Source of the DNA: Manduca sexta
Taxonomy: Eukaryota; Arthropoda; Insecta; Lepidoptera; Sphingidae
Length of the DNA stretch: 64,000 nucleotides
Reading direction: 5' to 3'
Assembly (NCBI RefSeq): GCF_014839805.1
Contig: NC_051142.1
Coordinates: 16,772,589-16,836,588, forward strand
A program made the position numbers and the translations under genes. The notes under the pieces were generated by a model that saw nothing but the letters and a program-made list of their open reading frames with translations, had not been told where the DNA came from and made no database searches. Shown here piece after piece: positions 24,280-37,183 of this stretch; position 1 is the stretch's first letter; each line of letters begins with the position of its first letter.

Positions 24280-24660
24280 ATTTAATCAACCATCCCACGG
24301 CAGCCAACCTCGACGGAGATCAGCCAGGTAGGAAGAAGATTGCACGAGTTTGTGCACAATATACGGGTGTATACTACTACACTCTGTGTTCCTATACTCT
24401 CATAGTCCGGTGAGACAGCACTCCGTATTGACCGGAGAGAGATCAGGCGCAGTACCAACGACTTTACGTGCTTTCCGACGCACGGGGATATCACACCGCC
24501 AACATCCTGTCATCGAGCCTCAACTGAGTAATTGTTAAAATGGAAATATCCAGTCAAAATGTTTTGGCTCGACTCGAGATACGAACCTGGGACCTAAGCA
24601 CAATAGTTGCACTGGTACTTACCGCATACGTGATACAACTACGCCACCGAAGCACTCAAT
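24280..24660 (-). mobile_element. tRNA-derived SINE, family S2-like (reverse)
   Basis: Minus strand: ggtggcgtagttgtatcacg and then ggtcccaggttcgtatctcg, giving A- and B-box-like head (about 24580-24656). The tail down to 24280 (with gagagatcaggcgcag and actttacgtgctttc on the plus strand) is shared with 57305-57550. Confidence 0.7.
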
Positions 24661-25269
24661 TCAATTCTAACGTAAACAGTTAAAGTTTGTGACTTTTGGT
24701 AATCTCTGAAATTACTGATTAGATTTAGAACAAATGTTTATTCTACATTGTTATTAGGACTATTTAAGAACGGACTTTTCTACGAGCTCAACTGTCAGGG
24801 AAGCTAATTAGTTAAGTTTGAAATACTTATACTGCGTTGTGAAGAGAAAGATGATAGAATTATTTATTTAAGTAGTCGTTAGTAGCTGTCAGAGCTCGCA
24901 ATTCCTGAATAAATTTACAATATTTCATAAAAAAAAAATACTATGCTCCATGTCATAAATGTGTTATGAATGATACTTGAATTCTTTTTTGTCGTGTGTT
25001 TTTATAGTCACCAGTAAGTGTCAACGCCCAATAATTTACAATATTGCGAAAAAAAACACGATACATTATAGACAATAAAATGTTTAATTATTTTTTTATC
25101 ACATGTTTTTGGATTAATCGAGTATTTAATTAACAATCGCTTGACCTGCCTAATCTTTATTTTTATGGCACACTTCTAAGAGATACATATGTTAACATCC
25201 GACTTAATTATATCTATGTCTAGTATTGATTCGAAATTACGAGAATTTACGTTTAGTGGCTGCCTCGAC

Positions 25270-25700
25270 GCCCGACTGCCTCTGTGACGTTGTTATATTG
25301 CAAGTGCGGCACGACCACTGCTCTAGGGTTTCGGGTTCTAATCCCAGGTCAGGCAAAGGAATGTTTGAGTTTTCTGCTCACTAACAGTTTGGAGTCTGGT
25401 GTTGTGCTCTCTCTATACGTTTGTATCAGAGGCGGTCTTTGGGGAGGCGAACCGGGTAATCGCCCGGGGCCTCGTGCTTACACAGGCCTCGCGCGGTGCC
25501 TCGCAGGACCTTTTTTTACGTTCTTACCGACGAAACTGTTAAAGCAGGGGAACGTTTTTCACTGCCCGGGGCCTCGCATCTGTTTCTTTTTGCTTTCGCC
25601 TGGGGCCTCGCGTCGTTTAAGGCCGCCACTGGCTCGTATCACATCATGGGACGGAATTCCCTTGTCACAAATGTGTGCAACAGTTACGCCTCTTACTACG
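25270..25700 (+). mobile_element. SINE S2 copy interrupted by a hAT MITE
   Basis: SINE text from about 25290 (ctctagggtttcgggttcta, B-box-like; then aatcccaggtcaggcaaag and cagtttggagtctggt) resumes after the inserted element at 25632 with gctcgtatcacatcatggga. The 168-residue open frame here (25284-25790) crosses SINE and MITE and is not a gene. Confidence 0.75.
25427..25631. mobile_element. hAT-like MITE nested in a SINE
   Basis: Ends CAGAGGCGGTCTTT and the inverse of AAGGCCGCCACTG, typical hAT CAG-GGCGG termini, 205 bp, GC-rich. Flanking octamers GTTTGTAT (25419-25426) and GCTCGTAT (25632-25639) match at 6 of 8 positions, an aged 8-bp duplication. Confidence 0.8.
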
Positions 25701-25857
25701 CTTTTGAGAATAAAAAGCGTTAGTGTGTGTGTGTTATCTTTATTTATAAATCACCAGTTTGGTTTCGGCTTCGACTGCCTCGTATTCTGAAATACGAAGC
25801 CTATAGTACTAAAACGGTACAATTTGTAGATAAAATAAACTTCTTATGTATCTACAA

Positions 25858-25992
25858 GCTGTTCCTCGCGGCTCGGCCCACGTGAAAAATGTTTTCCGAT
25901 ATAAAAATACGGCTCTTTATTTTCTCGGGGTAAAAAGTAGTCTTAATAGCACGCTGGAGTAATGTAGCTTCAGCTTTATACATTAGTATAGA
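25858..25992 (-). mobile_element. Helitron remnant (reverse)
   Basis: On the minus strand it starts TCTATACTAATGTATAAAGC, as does the element at 31878-32636, and ends in an eroded form of the 3' hairpin (ctcgcggctcggcccacg on the plus strand). Heavily shortened. Confidence 0.65.
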
Positions 25993-26484
25993 TTAGCGAA
26001 CTATATCTGAATCAGAACCATATCCAGATGTAGCTATTCAACCTTAATATTACTTAACTTTTACTGTTACTACCTTTATCAATTTATTGAAAAGTGTCAA
26101 AAAATTTACGACATTTTTTATGAAATGGAAGACGAGACGAGGAAGCAATTTGTCTGGACTATATATTAAATAAATATTAAACTAAATATTAAAATATTAA
26201 TATACTGTAAATAAATACAATATAAAATACATTTTCGGCCCACCAATTATGGCAGGTATATGCATATTGACGAATAATTTATTTAAAAGTGAACTCTAGG
26301 TGTTTTAGAATATTTTAATATCATCAAAAATATTCCTTATTGAATTGTCTATGATAATCCCTGCCAGTCGACCAAATCATGCCTTTCAAAATCATATATA
26401 CAAGGGCCGATCCCGAACGCGACATAATTACGTCGGCCATTATGGAAGATTAACACCACGTGTATGGTGGTCGATATATTTGTT

Positions 26485-26720
26485 AACGGTAGAATATATC
26501 TTATACCCACCCGGATAGCGAGCATTGTACTTAAAGTCTTAAAACATGTACTTAAAGTGTGTGTGTGTTGCGTTCCGGGATCAGCCTGTATATATCCGAC
26601 ACCAACATGCCGCCATAATTATGTCGATGGTCAAGCGCTAATCATCTGTCAGTCGATATTCTATTAGACCCCACTCTACTTACCATCAGGTGGGGAGAGG
26701 TCACTTTGCCGTGTTAGAAT
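26485..26720 (+). repeat. Repeat family B copy 2
   Basis: Carries gtagaatatatcttataccc at the left, gttccgggatcagcctgtat in the middle and ccccactctacttaccatca followed by gtcactttgccgtg at the right. Probable retroposon, without protein frames. Confidence 0.75.
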
Positions 26721-27169
26721 CAAAAAAAAATATCCGCGCGAATACATCCAACCGCCAGCGTATTGACGTTAGTTCGTAGTTCTTACGTACAAGAACGATA
26801 GGTACAAAATAACTCGGACTGTGTCCACTCACAGACCAGGCTGTTTAAAAACAGGTTTGCATCAACATACAAGATTGTTGTTAATGTATCTTGTTATAGA
26901 GATCACTGTTTTAATCTTTAATAATTCGATTAACAACGTTAGAGAATATAAATGCAATTTCTATGTTTCGACAGGCTTGCTCCCTATATTATGAGCACGA
27001 AATTACTATCATATGAGTGCACTTATACTGGCTGACTATGAAGATAAATGTTTTTTTTTAATTACTTGTAGCAAACACAATAGCAACAAGATATTCGCTA
27101 GAAGATATAGCATAAAGCGACACACTTAGTGCCAATATTCCTAGTATGTATTCTATTGATGTATAATAT

Positions 27170-27365
27170 ATTGTACCACAGCTGGGCACGGGCTTCTACT
27201 ATGCAGAATTTAGGCCTCATAGACTACCATACTGGCCATGTACGGGTTGGTAAACATGACATATCATCGAAATTCTTGTAGAGAACACGTTAGGTATGCA
27301 GATTTTCTCGCCATGTTTTCCTTCACCGTTAAAACATGTAATAATTCACAAAGAATACACACATA
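27170..27365 (-). mobile_element. SINE S1 tail fragment (reverse)
   Basis: Plus strand contains ccacagctgggcacgggctt, then aattcttgtagagaacacgt and catgttttccttcaccgtta, the inverted tail of the S1 SINE. Confidence 0.7.
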
Positions 27366-27659
27366 ACTTTAGAAAAGTCAGAGATGACCGGCCTTGAGTT
27401 TTGAACATGCGGACATTCGTCTCGGCAGTCAATTCCACTTCGAATTAGGCTATCGCCGCTATTCCATTGATGTATCCGGTCTATTTTGTTAGTGACATAC
27501 AATAAAGAGTTCATCACCTTCAGCTTATAGAAATCGACTGCTGAAGGCCTTCCTTAAAAAATCGAAACCAACCTAATACAAGCAGTGGGTTCCAACTACA
27601 CCAGGGCCTTTGTTTACCTTGTAGATGGGCATCCAAAAGTAAATTAAGATAAGAAATAT

Positions 27660-30005
27660 TTTCATCAATTTTATTAGTATTCAATGTTTAAATATAGCCG
27701 AGTCTCTCAGGGGTTCGTTGAAAATGTAGTAACAAGCCGCTGTAGACAAGTAAAAACATTAATTTAAAATACCGCAGTATAAATATTCAGTAATGTCAAA
27801 GACCAACTTGCTTTACGTAAATTGTAGAAATAATGTATTTAAATTTAAATTATATTACAATGTCCTTAGCAATCAAATTATCGTACCGACCGATGCAATT
27901 CCTACTTTTCATGATGACATGGAAGGTTCCGCGATCTGAGACTAAATAGTATAAATCCACTTTAGATCAGTAATGTAAAGACAAATTTTAAGGTCGAGTC
28001 TTTGATATCCGATTTTTACTCTCACTACCTGGTGCTAATAAGGCTCAAATTTAATTATTAGTCGGTTTGAGATAGAAACGACCCGTGATTATTCGATAAA
28101 AAAAAAAGTTATCTATTATTTCTACCGACGCAATTAACGTATAAATTTATGCAAATCGGTATAGAGAACGGAAAAAATGAATATTATACAAAAAATATTT
28201 ATTACTTAGTATAATTCTTTAAATCCAGTTTGTTTATAGGTATCTATTATAAAGAGCTATCACACGTGATAGGTCACGTGTCGTGTCGTGTAAGTATGTA
28301 TGTATGTTCGGGTCAATTTTTCTAACTAAATTTAAAACAGTTACTCTCAAACGATTAAGATGAAATTTTGCACACACGTTTATTTTGGATGACGATGAAC
28401 GGTTAGCTAAGTGACGTTATTCTAAATCCAATATGGCGGACGGCCCAGGATGGCGGACTAGTTATTTTTTGCGATTTTATAATATTGATATCAAAAATGA
28501 TGGACCTGCTAAGAAAAATATAATTAAACTAAAGTCTGCATTAAATCGTTCGAAGAGACAGTTTACTACAGGTCAGCTAAACGGCTTAGAAGGGTCGTGT
28601 CATAATATCAACTTATACCCTAGGCAATTTCTAGTAAAATAATTCCAAATGGTGGAGAACGAGATGGCTGCCATCCCAATTATAAAAATCATAACGTGGT
28701 ATTAACGGATAGTTTGGTGGTGCTCGAACAATTGTAAATATTACTTATTATAGTATGGAATTATGGACCTTGATTTTGACAAATTAAATTTCGCGACAAA
28801 CATTTTCTATTATGTAAAACAAACTCTCTCTGATACTATATAAAACAAAGTTTAATTATATTTAAAGATTTTTTTTCTTTTTAGAGCATTTCATTGCGTC
28901 CTCAATGGATTGGACGGCAGAATTCTGGACCGGTTTAAACAAGAATATGTGGCGGCACTCACTTTCTCCAAAACCTTAATTTGGTACTCACAGTATGGAA
29001 AACAACTTTGCATCCTTACTTGCAGGTCAACTCTACAGGCGCGCCCTCCTCACTCGAAATGTATTCATTTTTTTTTTTATTCAACTTAGTAACAATAACG
29101 AATTGATATTCATTTTATAAACTGCAAACATTCTTAATTTACCTGGAACAGCAGTTTGTGGGCATTGTATTTAATGTACAACCGCACGCGACCGAATCGC
29201 AGGCAAAAGCGTGTATTTTATGTTGTATTTATATATTACGCTAATTATTTCAAACCAGTACAAATATTAGACCTCGCGCATGCGATATATCACATATCTA
29301 CCATCGGTTTCTATTGTCCACAGACGCTATCTGCAAGGAGTACACAGTAAAATACCATTTTTAAGAATGTATCCATATTAAACATCTAAAATGTTTCCAT
29401 ATTAAAATTTCCTATCAATGTGAGTATCTCTTGTTCATAAAAGTGTCGAAGGCTGCGAATGCGGAATTCCGCTGTTATAATGATTGTTCGATAGACTATT
29501 TCATGCTACATTTGAATAAATAAAATGTTTGCGCCACCAAAAGCGTTAGTATTTAAATTTGTTCATTGATCGTTTAAGCAAAAACCACCGATTTTTCTAG
29601 ATTATATTTAACCATAGTCGACATCTCTTATTAAACAAGAAAACTTAAGTGCTGACGTATGACATATTCTTTATCGTCATTAGTCAATAAATTGTTCCCT
29701 TCACTTTTTTCACAAACATTGTAAATCACTAATTGATCTTCTCCATTATGACAAGTTAATTTAAAAAAATGTTTGATTCTACTTCGCGTATCTGAAATTA
29801 ATTCATTTATTTCACGAGTCCAAATATAAAATAAGTCTAAACCAGTAGCAAGCCGCAATACAATTTTTTAGTTGATTTAAAAGAAAACTATATTTTTTTT
29901 AGTAATTGCATAAAATTGTTTACTTGTGGATATTGTAGTCTTGGGCACTGATTATTTACGAATGATCATTTGAGAAACAGCATTTTGGTGTTTCTTTAAT
30001 TGGAA
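27660..30005. other. Intergenic, no gene seen
   Basis: Mostly AT-rich unique-looking DNA. Around 28260-28680 a stretch with gtcacgtgtcgtgtcgtgt, gatgaaattttgcacacacg and two atggcgga strings has the look of an old repeat, but I found no second copy in this window. No exon with splice sites and reading frame could be built. Confidence 0.45.
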
Positions 30006-30010
30006 TTATA

Positions 30011-30145
30011 CCGGCCTGTTGGAACCGGATATACACAGGTTGATCTTGAAACGTGACAGACTCACGCGGGCCACGGCGGGTTTTAACGCCTTGTGTACGG
30101 TGGTCGCTATCCGGGCGAATATAAAATGTATTCTACCACTAACAA
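30011..30145 (-). repeat. Repeat family B copy 3 (reverse, left part only)
   Basis: Contains the inverted family strings ggttttaacgccttgtgtac and gtggtcgctatccgggcg. Confidence 0.75.
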
Positions 30146-30291
30146 ACATACAGTTGTTTATCAATAAGAAGTTATGCTTATGTGGACATTGGTAGTATAT
30201 TATATTCGTAAACAATAACAACAGTTTCACCATAAAAAAGCCGGTCATGGACTGTCAATATTTAAATGTCTCGCAGTTACTATTTAACAAA

Positions 30292-30474
30292 CAGGGCCCT
30301 TATTCTGTATGATAGTGTAAACGCGTAACGCGGCCGTGTCATGTTATCTTCGAGAAATGTGCGTGGAATGGTATTCTGTAAGCCAAATTTCTATAGTCCT
30401 AAACATGATGCGTTGTGTTCCGTGCTTGTTACGCACTGTCAAAATAACGTGCGGGATAGAGAATAAGGCCCCAG
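30292..30474. mobile_element. Harbinger-like MITE, family C copy 2
   Basis: Same 177-bp element between CAG trinucleotides (30292-30294 and 30472-30474). By eye it differs from the copy at 63451-63633 at only two positions and from the copy at 23719-23901 at a handful. Confidence 0.88.
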
Positions 30475-31877
30475 TACTACGTAACAACAGTAACGGTTAC
30501 TGTTCATCAAAACTTTAGTAATTTCGATAGTTGATAGAAATACAACGTTGTTAAATAAATATCACACCATAAACTTGTGAAAGCAATTCGAAACTAAAAT
30601 TATAGTCTCTACACAAAACTGTTGCCATGAAATTAATGCATATAGTAACATTTGACCCGAGAATTTTAATTAAATATATTTATTATGCGATTTAATTATC
30701 CATTGTTACGGTCCTGCGTAAGTGACCCTACCTTCCTTATCATAAATTATAGTCGATTCTTATCTTTGCGGGAACTTTAGGCGAATGGTATTATTACATA
30801 CGTAAATATATCGCGCCCCTTTCGAAGAAATAGACAGGGAGAGTGCTTGGTTTGCGACATCTTTTCTTAACATGCGATGTAATCATCTAATAGATCGTAG
30901 AGACAAGGCAAAATAGTCCTAAAAATCAAGAACACTATTATAGCGTTATCATTTAAACTTTTTCTCGGATAAATGATACTCAGCAATGACTTAAAAACAT
31001 ACTCGCTCCATAAAACGTATACCTCTCTTGTCTATTGATATCGTGAAATCTCTATGTACAGATTACATCGGTTTTTTTGCAATCTAAAGTTTCACGTGAG
31101 AATTATTTCTAAAAAAAACACCTAGAAATCAGTAACCACTACAGCACTATCGAGGGTTCACATCAAAATCCCGACGACTTCCACATGCGCTCAAACCCAT
31201 TCATAAGTTTGAGTATACTTGTAGTTATCATTTTTAGAGCTTGCAGAAGTAGATGTCGCGATCCGACTAAAAATTTGGATCATTTCTGCATTTATTATTA
31301 TTCAACGATGGATATCTTTACATTTAATATACTTAAATACTTCATAGAAATATATTTGCTCTCGCAGTAGTATATGCATACTCCAAATGACTTCCTGTTT
31401 TTCTACTTCAATATATGAATTTTTGTCTGTTCGTTCTAAAACTTTGAAATGGTTAAGGAGATTAACGCTCAACAATAACTAAAGCCTCGTTAAGACGGAT
31501 CAATTATTGCGAGCAATAATTGCATACGATTATTGCTATCAATATTTTCTCGGGCTAAATAAGGCATAGCTATAGAACCCGTATTAAAATAACAATACAA
31601 TACATACAGTTAATACTTATTTCTTCTATGTATGCTTTTGAATCAATTTCAAAAGAAGATTCATTGAAATATTCGTAATTTACAAGGTTTTTTCCACAGG
31701 TCAGCCTTATTGACGTAACTTTCACTGGCAGGTCGAGGCTACTCAAAAGAGTTGTTTAAAGTAATTTTCATTGCGGAAACTGGAAGCCACCACAACCTCG
31801 TGACTTTTTCACCGCATCTTATAGGGACTTACAAGGGCAATTTAAAGCGGTCTTAAATCAAGCAGAATATACTTACA
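30475..31877. other. Intergenic, no gene seen
   Basis: AT-rich. A perfect palindrome with 10-bp arms (caattattgc ... gcaataattg) sits at 31501-31522. No coding exon supported. Confidence 0.5.
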
Positions 31878-32636
31878 CTAGCTTTTGCCCGCGGCTCCGC
31901 CCGCGTTATAAAGTTTTTCAGGCTAAAGTTTTCCGTTATAAAATTAGTAGTTTCCCGGGAGCCTTTGTTCTTCCCAGGGTCTCAAACTGTTTCCATACCA
32001 AATTTCATCTTAATACGTTGGGTAGTTTTTGAGTTTAACACGTTCAGGCAGACAGATGCAGCGGGGGACTTTGTTTTATAATATATATTTTTAGAACTTT
32101 TTAAGACGAACAATCCCGTCATACATCATTGTTGCATAACTTTAACCGTTTACGGAGCGCACGCAACGGAAGCTCTCAAAACTAATAATTTTTCCCCGTT
32201 TTTGCAACATGTTTCATTACTGCTCCGCTCCTATTGGTCATAGCGTGATGATATATAGCCTATAGCGCTCCACAAATAAAGGGCTATCCATCACAAAAAA
32301 GAATTTTTCAGTTTGGACCGGTAGTTCCTGAGATTAGCCATTACTGTTCCGCTCCTATTGGGTATAGCGTGATGATATATAGTCTATAGTACTCCACGAA
32401 CAAAGGGCTATCCAACGCAAAAATATTTTTTCAGTTTGGACCAGTAGTTCCTGAGATTACCCATTACTGCTCCGCTCCTATTGGGTATAGCGTGATGATA
32501 TATAGCCTATAGCACTCCACGAACAAAGGGCTATCCAACGCAAAAAGAATTTTTCAGTTTGGACCGGTAGTTCCTGAGATTAGCGCGTTCAAACAAACAA
32601 ACAAACAAACTCTTCAGCTTTATGTAATAGTATAGA
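31878..32636 (-). mobile_element. Complete non-autonomous Helitron with internal tandem repeats
   Basis: Minus orientation: begins TC (32636-32635) after host A, and ends CTAG (31881-31878) before host T. The 3' hairpin arms CGCGG/CCGCG occur just inside the CTAG end (plus gcccgcggctccgcccgcg). 759 bp, no Rep/helicase frame. About half of it is three tandem units at 32215-32584. Confidence 0.9.
32215..32584 (+). repeat. Three tandem 123-124 bp units inside the Helitron
   Basis: Units 32215-32338, 32339-32461 and 32462-32584, each starting cattactg(c/t)tccgctccta and ending cctgagatta(g/c)c. The related Helitron fragment at 54158-54625 has only one such unit, so the array expanded within this element. 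Confidence 0.92.
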
Positions 32637-32639
32637 TTA

Positions 32640-33925
32640 CCACATTCCATTTAGTTAATACCACGTTCATTGCACGGGAACAACTATTTGTAGAGCTTAA
32701 ATCATGTTTGGAGTAAAAGGTTCTTCAATCCTTAGCTCATAAGCATTAGCTATTAACTTCGTCTTACATTTAATGGTACTTAAATTTTATAGCAACATTC
32801 TTGAGAAAAATATCTGACATTAATCATTTGTATGATAAAAAGACTTGATAAAAAACACGTCGATTACAGTTAGTGGTATTCCCCAAATAGCGTCGTTTGA
32901 AAACGTATAAACGCTCTTAATGCTTTGTTTTTCATTTTGATTTGAGGCCCTCCTCGAGCAAACGACCTTGCGAATTGGTTCCATATATTTACGGCGCACG
33001 AGTTGCAGGCGAAAATATGAAAAGATATAGATTTTTTTTAAATTAATTTTAGGTCTTTTTGAAAAAAAATAATAAAAAAATACTCCTTATTGAGTTGTCT
33101 ATCTAATAATGTTGATTGAAAATTGAAAATGTGTATTTTAAGAGGAGATGCATGGGATCAACAATTTTAGTCTCATTATCATAATGAAACACTATTTTCA
33201 TTATAAAAAGAATAAAAGAATAGAAGTAGATATAGATAATATATTGTAGAAATATGTTATTTTTTATATGACATAAACTTTTAATAGATAGCTTCTTAAA
33301 TTCTGTTAGAGGGCCGTTTTGCTGGGGGAGAGCCTTAACAATGCATTTTTTTTTGTAATTTCGAAGATATAATAATTTTATGCAACTGGATGCCAAGTCA
33401 TTGGTCAAGGTAAGCGCTCTGACTGTAATACGCAGTATTACTCGCTAACATATTGTTATCATTAAAATAAAAGTTGATCTATGTTTTAATGCGGTATTAT
33501 AGCGTTTAATTTTCTCCAGAAGTTTCGAAAGCCTTGCAGCTTTCATGGTTACGGTAAACTGATGTATTGTTCATCCAAAAGTGGGTGTTGTCCGTCCAAA
33601 AGTAATTGTTACATAACGTACGTACATAAATTATACAAAATTTAAAATTTTCTACAAAATGACTGTTGACAGTCAGATTAATGCAAAAAGATGTGACGAT
33701 ATCTTGAGCTGATCTTTTAGGTTCTAATAGATAAAGCAATGGTTTACCACAGCAGTTTGCCAAATCATGCTAAGCGATAAGAACAGACGTATATTATCGC
33801 AACCACGGACCGATATATATGTACTACGTACTAGATCTGACGCTTTGAACACTCACTGTGTTTAACTGAAGTGTACTGCAATCCGGCATTGGTTGCCATT
33901 TTACTTATACTATATTTAAAGCGCT
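32640..33925. other. Intergenic, no gene seen
   Basis: AT-rich; open frames on the minus strand at 33103-33408 and 33506-33763 have no recognisable motif and no splice context. Nothing else supported. Confidence 0.5.
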
Positions 33926-34225
33926 TTAAGGTTATAGCTTAAGGTCCATTTTTCATACATTTTGTTTCACCTTTAATCTGGGTAACTAAACAACTATTGA
34001 CAAGTAAATGCATGGATATTTCGGCCTTTAAAATTTAATACGACGAAATTTTAAAGGCCGAAATATCCATGCATATTAATTATTTTTACGTTTTTCTTTC
34101 AACTGCGAGAACTAATCACTAACTAGACGTGAATTTAAATTCTTTACTTGTCAATACTTGTTTAGTTACCCAGATTAAAGGTGAAACAAAATGTATGAAA
34201 AATGGACCTTAAGCTATAACCTTAA
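33926..34225. mobile_element. TTAA-flanked foldback MITE with an inner palindrome
   Basis: Terminal inverted repeats of about 80 bp, starting GGTTATAGCTTAAGG at 33930 and ending with its inverse at 34221, flanked by TTAA at 33926-33929 and 34222-34225: the piggyBac-type target. Inside, 34012-34078 is a second palindrome with about 29-bp perfect arms (from atgcatggatatttcgg to its inverse) around a 9-base loop. No open frame. Confidence 0.88.
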
Positions 34226-34696
34226 CACTGCATATTTTAAAAGTTTGGTTCGACGACGAAAGATGTTTTAGCGCTGCAGCGAACTTTAGTTCTTACTCCA
34301 GATTGTGAACAAATAGTTTACGGACGTTCGTGTCTACAGAATATACGTCAATGCAACCAAGATAATATATTGTGTAGAATTACCCAATGACACAATCTTC
34401 GAGCTGAAGACGCCGGAGCAATGACAAAGTAATCTAGTTAATTATTCATTACGCAGTCACCCGACTCATTATATATAGCAATTACACAGAAAACATAGAC
34501 AATGATTGTTTGTTTGTTTAGAAACGTAACCAAGCATGTAGGTCTGCTGATGGTAAAGGTGTCCGACCGAACCTTCGGCGTTGGCCAAGAAGGCACTTCA
34601 GTTACGGCCAAAACTTGCGGACGTTTGTAGGTTATTACCGACAGCCATTAAATTAGTGGTGCAGTAGGTGCTAGGTAGGTACTACTACGTCGCGAC

Positions 34697-34995
34697 TTTT
34701 TTTTTATTGCTTTGAATGACGAGACGAGCTTGCCGTTCGCCTCATAGATCGCCATAAACAGTAAAAATACCACCCAACACCTTGAATTAGAAACTATTGT
34801 TTAGTATTCCTCTGCGCTCGCCATCCTGAGACGTGGGATGTTAAGTCTCATTATGTCCAGTAATTGCACTGGCTACAATGTCCTTCAAACCGGAACACAG
34901 CAGTGACTACACAGTGCTGCTTGGCGGTTTAACATTGCGGTGGTACCTACCCAGGCGGACTCTCACATATGAAAGACCTACCACCAGTGAAACTG
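34697..34995 (+). mobile_element. Retroposon tail, family A copy 2
   Basis: T-run, attgctttgaatgacgagac, then cgctcgccatcctgagacgt and gacctaccaccagtg, parallel to 5471-5790 with a small deletion near 34745. Confidence 0.75.
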
Positions 34996-35061
34996 TAAAA
35001 TAATCGTCAGTAATTTTGCTTGTTCCGATTTTTTAAATTTTTTTTCAAATGGACACGTCAA

Positions 35062-35190
35062 AGTGATGCTACTGCACCTGATGGTAAATGTAGTAGGGTC
35101 CAATAGAATGTCGACTGACTATGGCGGGTTTTAACACCTTGTGTACGGTGGTCGCTATCCGGGCGGATATAAAATATATCCTACCTTCAG
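35062..35190 (-). repeat. Repeat family B copy 4 (reverse, internal deletion)
   Basis: Inverted family ends are joined directly: acctgatggtaaatgtagta and tagaatgtcgactgac are followed at once by tatggcgggttttaacacc. Confidence 0.7.
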
Positions 35191-36580
35191 CAAAATAAAA
35201 AAGATAACCTTACTCAAATAAAGCTGTTAGACAAAAAAATATTCAAACAAAATTGCAGGAAAAGTTTGTACAAACAATCGAGTTATGTTCATGCAACCTC
35301 GTCCGAGGTCTGCGGAGGTGTAATTATGTAGTTTTTTCCTTTATTCGTAATGTGTGTGTAAACGTAATATTCCATACACCGTTACTTACAAACGTTATTA
35401 AAATTATTGCATTTTAACAGAAAAGATATAAAAGAAAACGGTCTAAATATATAAGTACCACAATTCTAGAATTGTCCTATAACAGCTGTCATTGTAATCA
35501 TGCTCATAAAGTTTCATATTTTTGTTCGGTAGAATCTCAGAACAATAATTAATGTCAGAGTGTACATGAAAAATTATCAAACTTTATTAGTTATGTTATG
35601 GATTATAGGTTATTGATTTAGTAACCAAAATAAAAAAAATAAATATGTATTTAGATTAAAAATTTGTGTGTACAACATTAAACAAAGAAACGCCTATAAA
35701 ATATTACTGCAGGTTATATTCTTTATTAGTTACATGTACCTGCTACTAATTATATACTCAATCAATAAAAAAATTAATAATAATCAACACTAATCATCTC
35801 TTTTTAACATGCTCCGTCAATGAATAAAGAAAATAAATACTGTTGAAGCCTACAGAATAATTTTTTTCCTAATTCTGACGCCTTTAGGCAATAAATTCAA
35901 TAACATATAACTATTTATGGATGCTATATATTTTTTTAATTAGGGTTATTTTTATATAATTTTTTTTTTTTATAAATTTGTATTTCTTTTCGAGGTATAC
36001 AAAACGGTTTTTACATTTGAACTTATTACTATGATCTTCACACTAGACAAGCCTGTATCGTGAAGACTCAATATTGAAATAATATTTCCAGATTTTTATA
36101 AATATTACACCTTAATTGATGTAAAAACGTGGGTATTTATTTTAGGTAATTACCTATGTTTTGTACGTATTATATGTTGGAAAGATTTTAAACCTTCACC
36201 GCGAAAACCGATGCAGTTTTTGATAACGTTCCACGGTAAGTCGTTTTCCCCGGAATAGCCTTGCAAAAGTTTATTAAAGGTTAAATCTCCATTGGATATT
36301 CAAAACATGAATAACTTTTGGCGTATTTACGTTCTTCATTAGTTGTAATCGAAAACTCACGCATCAACCCGCTTTATTGCCGTAAAAATAATATGTTTTA
36401 ATATCTAGCTATGCATTATGGACCGCTGAATCTTTAAGACGGATAGGGATTTTGTTCACCACAATGGGCAATGGCTTATTGGAGGGATGTCGAATCTTTA
36501 TTGGTTAACGTGACCTTATTTAAAAAATAATAATTATATGCCGGTAACATATTGTTATTTAGGGCCGGCCTTATCTATCC
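35191..36580. other. Intergenic, no gene seen
   Basis: AT-rich with long T-runs at 35928-35970. No coding or RNA gene supported. Confidence 0.5.
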
Positions 36581-36584
36581 GAGT

Positions 36585-36755
36585 GTCCCTATAATTACTT
36601 TACACAAATTTTGAGAGCATGTGAAGTTTGCCAATATGCACTAGGCATGCATAGGGGACTAAGGCTTAATCACTCTCAGTAGTAGAGGAGGCCCGTGCCC
36701 AGCAGTGAGACAGAAGCTATCTAATGCAGGACTGATATTACTATTATATTATAAT
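36585..36755 (+). mobile_element. SINE S1 tail fragment
   Basis: Forward tail with ctcagtagtagaggaggccc, gtgcccagcagtgagacag and a degenerate att/ata tail. Confidence 0.7.
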
Positions 36756-37183
36756 AGTTTACGTAGTCGTCCGTGAAAAGCATCAAACATAACTAAGTAA
36801 TTTTAGTATTTTATATTAATAAATATACGAAACGAAGCAATAGTCTTCGTGTACGGAAGTAGATAGGCAGACACTGGCGATTCCACAGAAGTACGATTTA
36901 CTCCCAATAAATACTGCTTATTGGAAAATGCAAGTCGCGAATCATCACTTTATAATTACCTACAACTGCACACTGCAATAAATGTAGGTCAGGCATGTAA
37001 AGGCTTGATATTGCTAATTACCTTAGTCAGCATAAACTTTCCATTTGAAACCTTTGCATTTTTAATAAATTCTCTAGCATTAAAATAATTTATATCAACA
37101 GGCAATGGCGGAAGCCAATCAAATGAGTCGGCCAACTAACAGATCTAGGACACCAGCGGTTAGTAGTAGCATATTTGCGCGGT

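Noticed and set aside
25284..25790. 168-codon open frame, the longest in the window
   Set aside because: It runs across a SINE and a hAT MITE inserted in it; no domain is recognisable and the frame crosses element borders.
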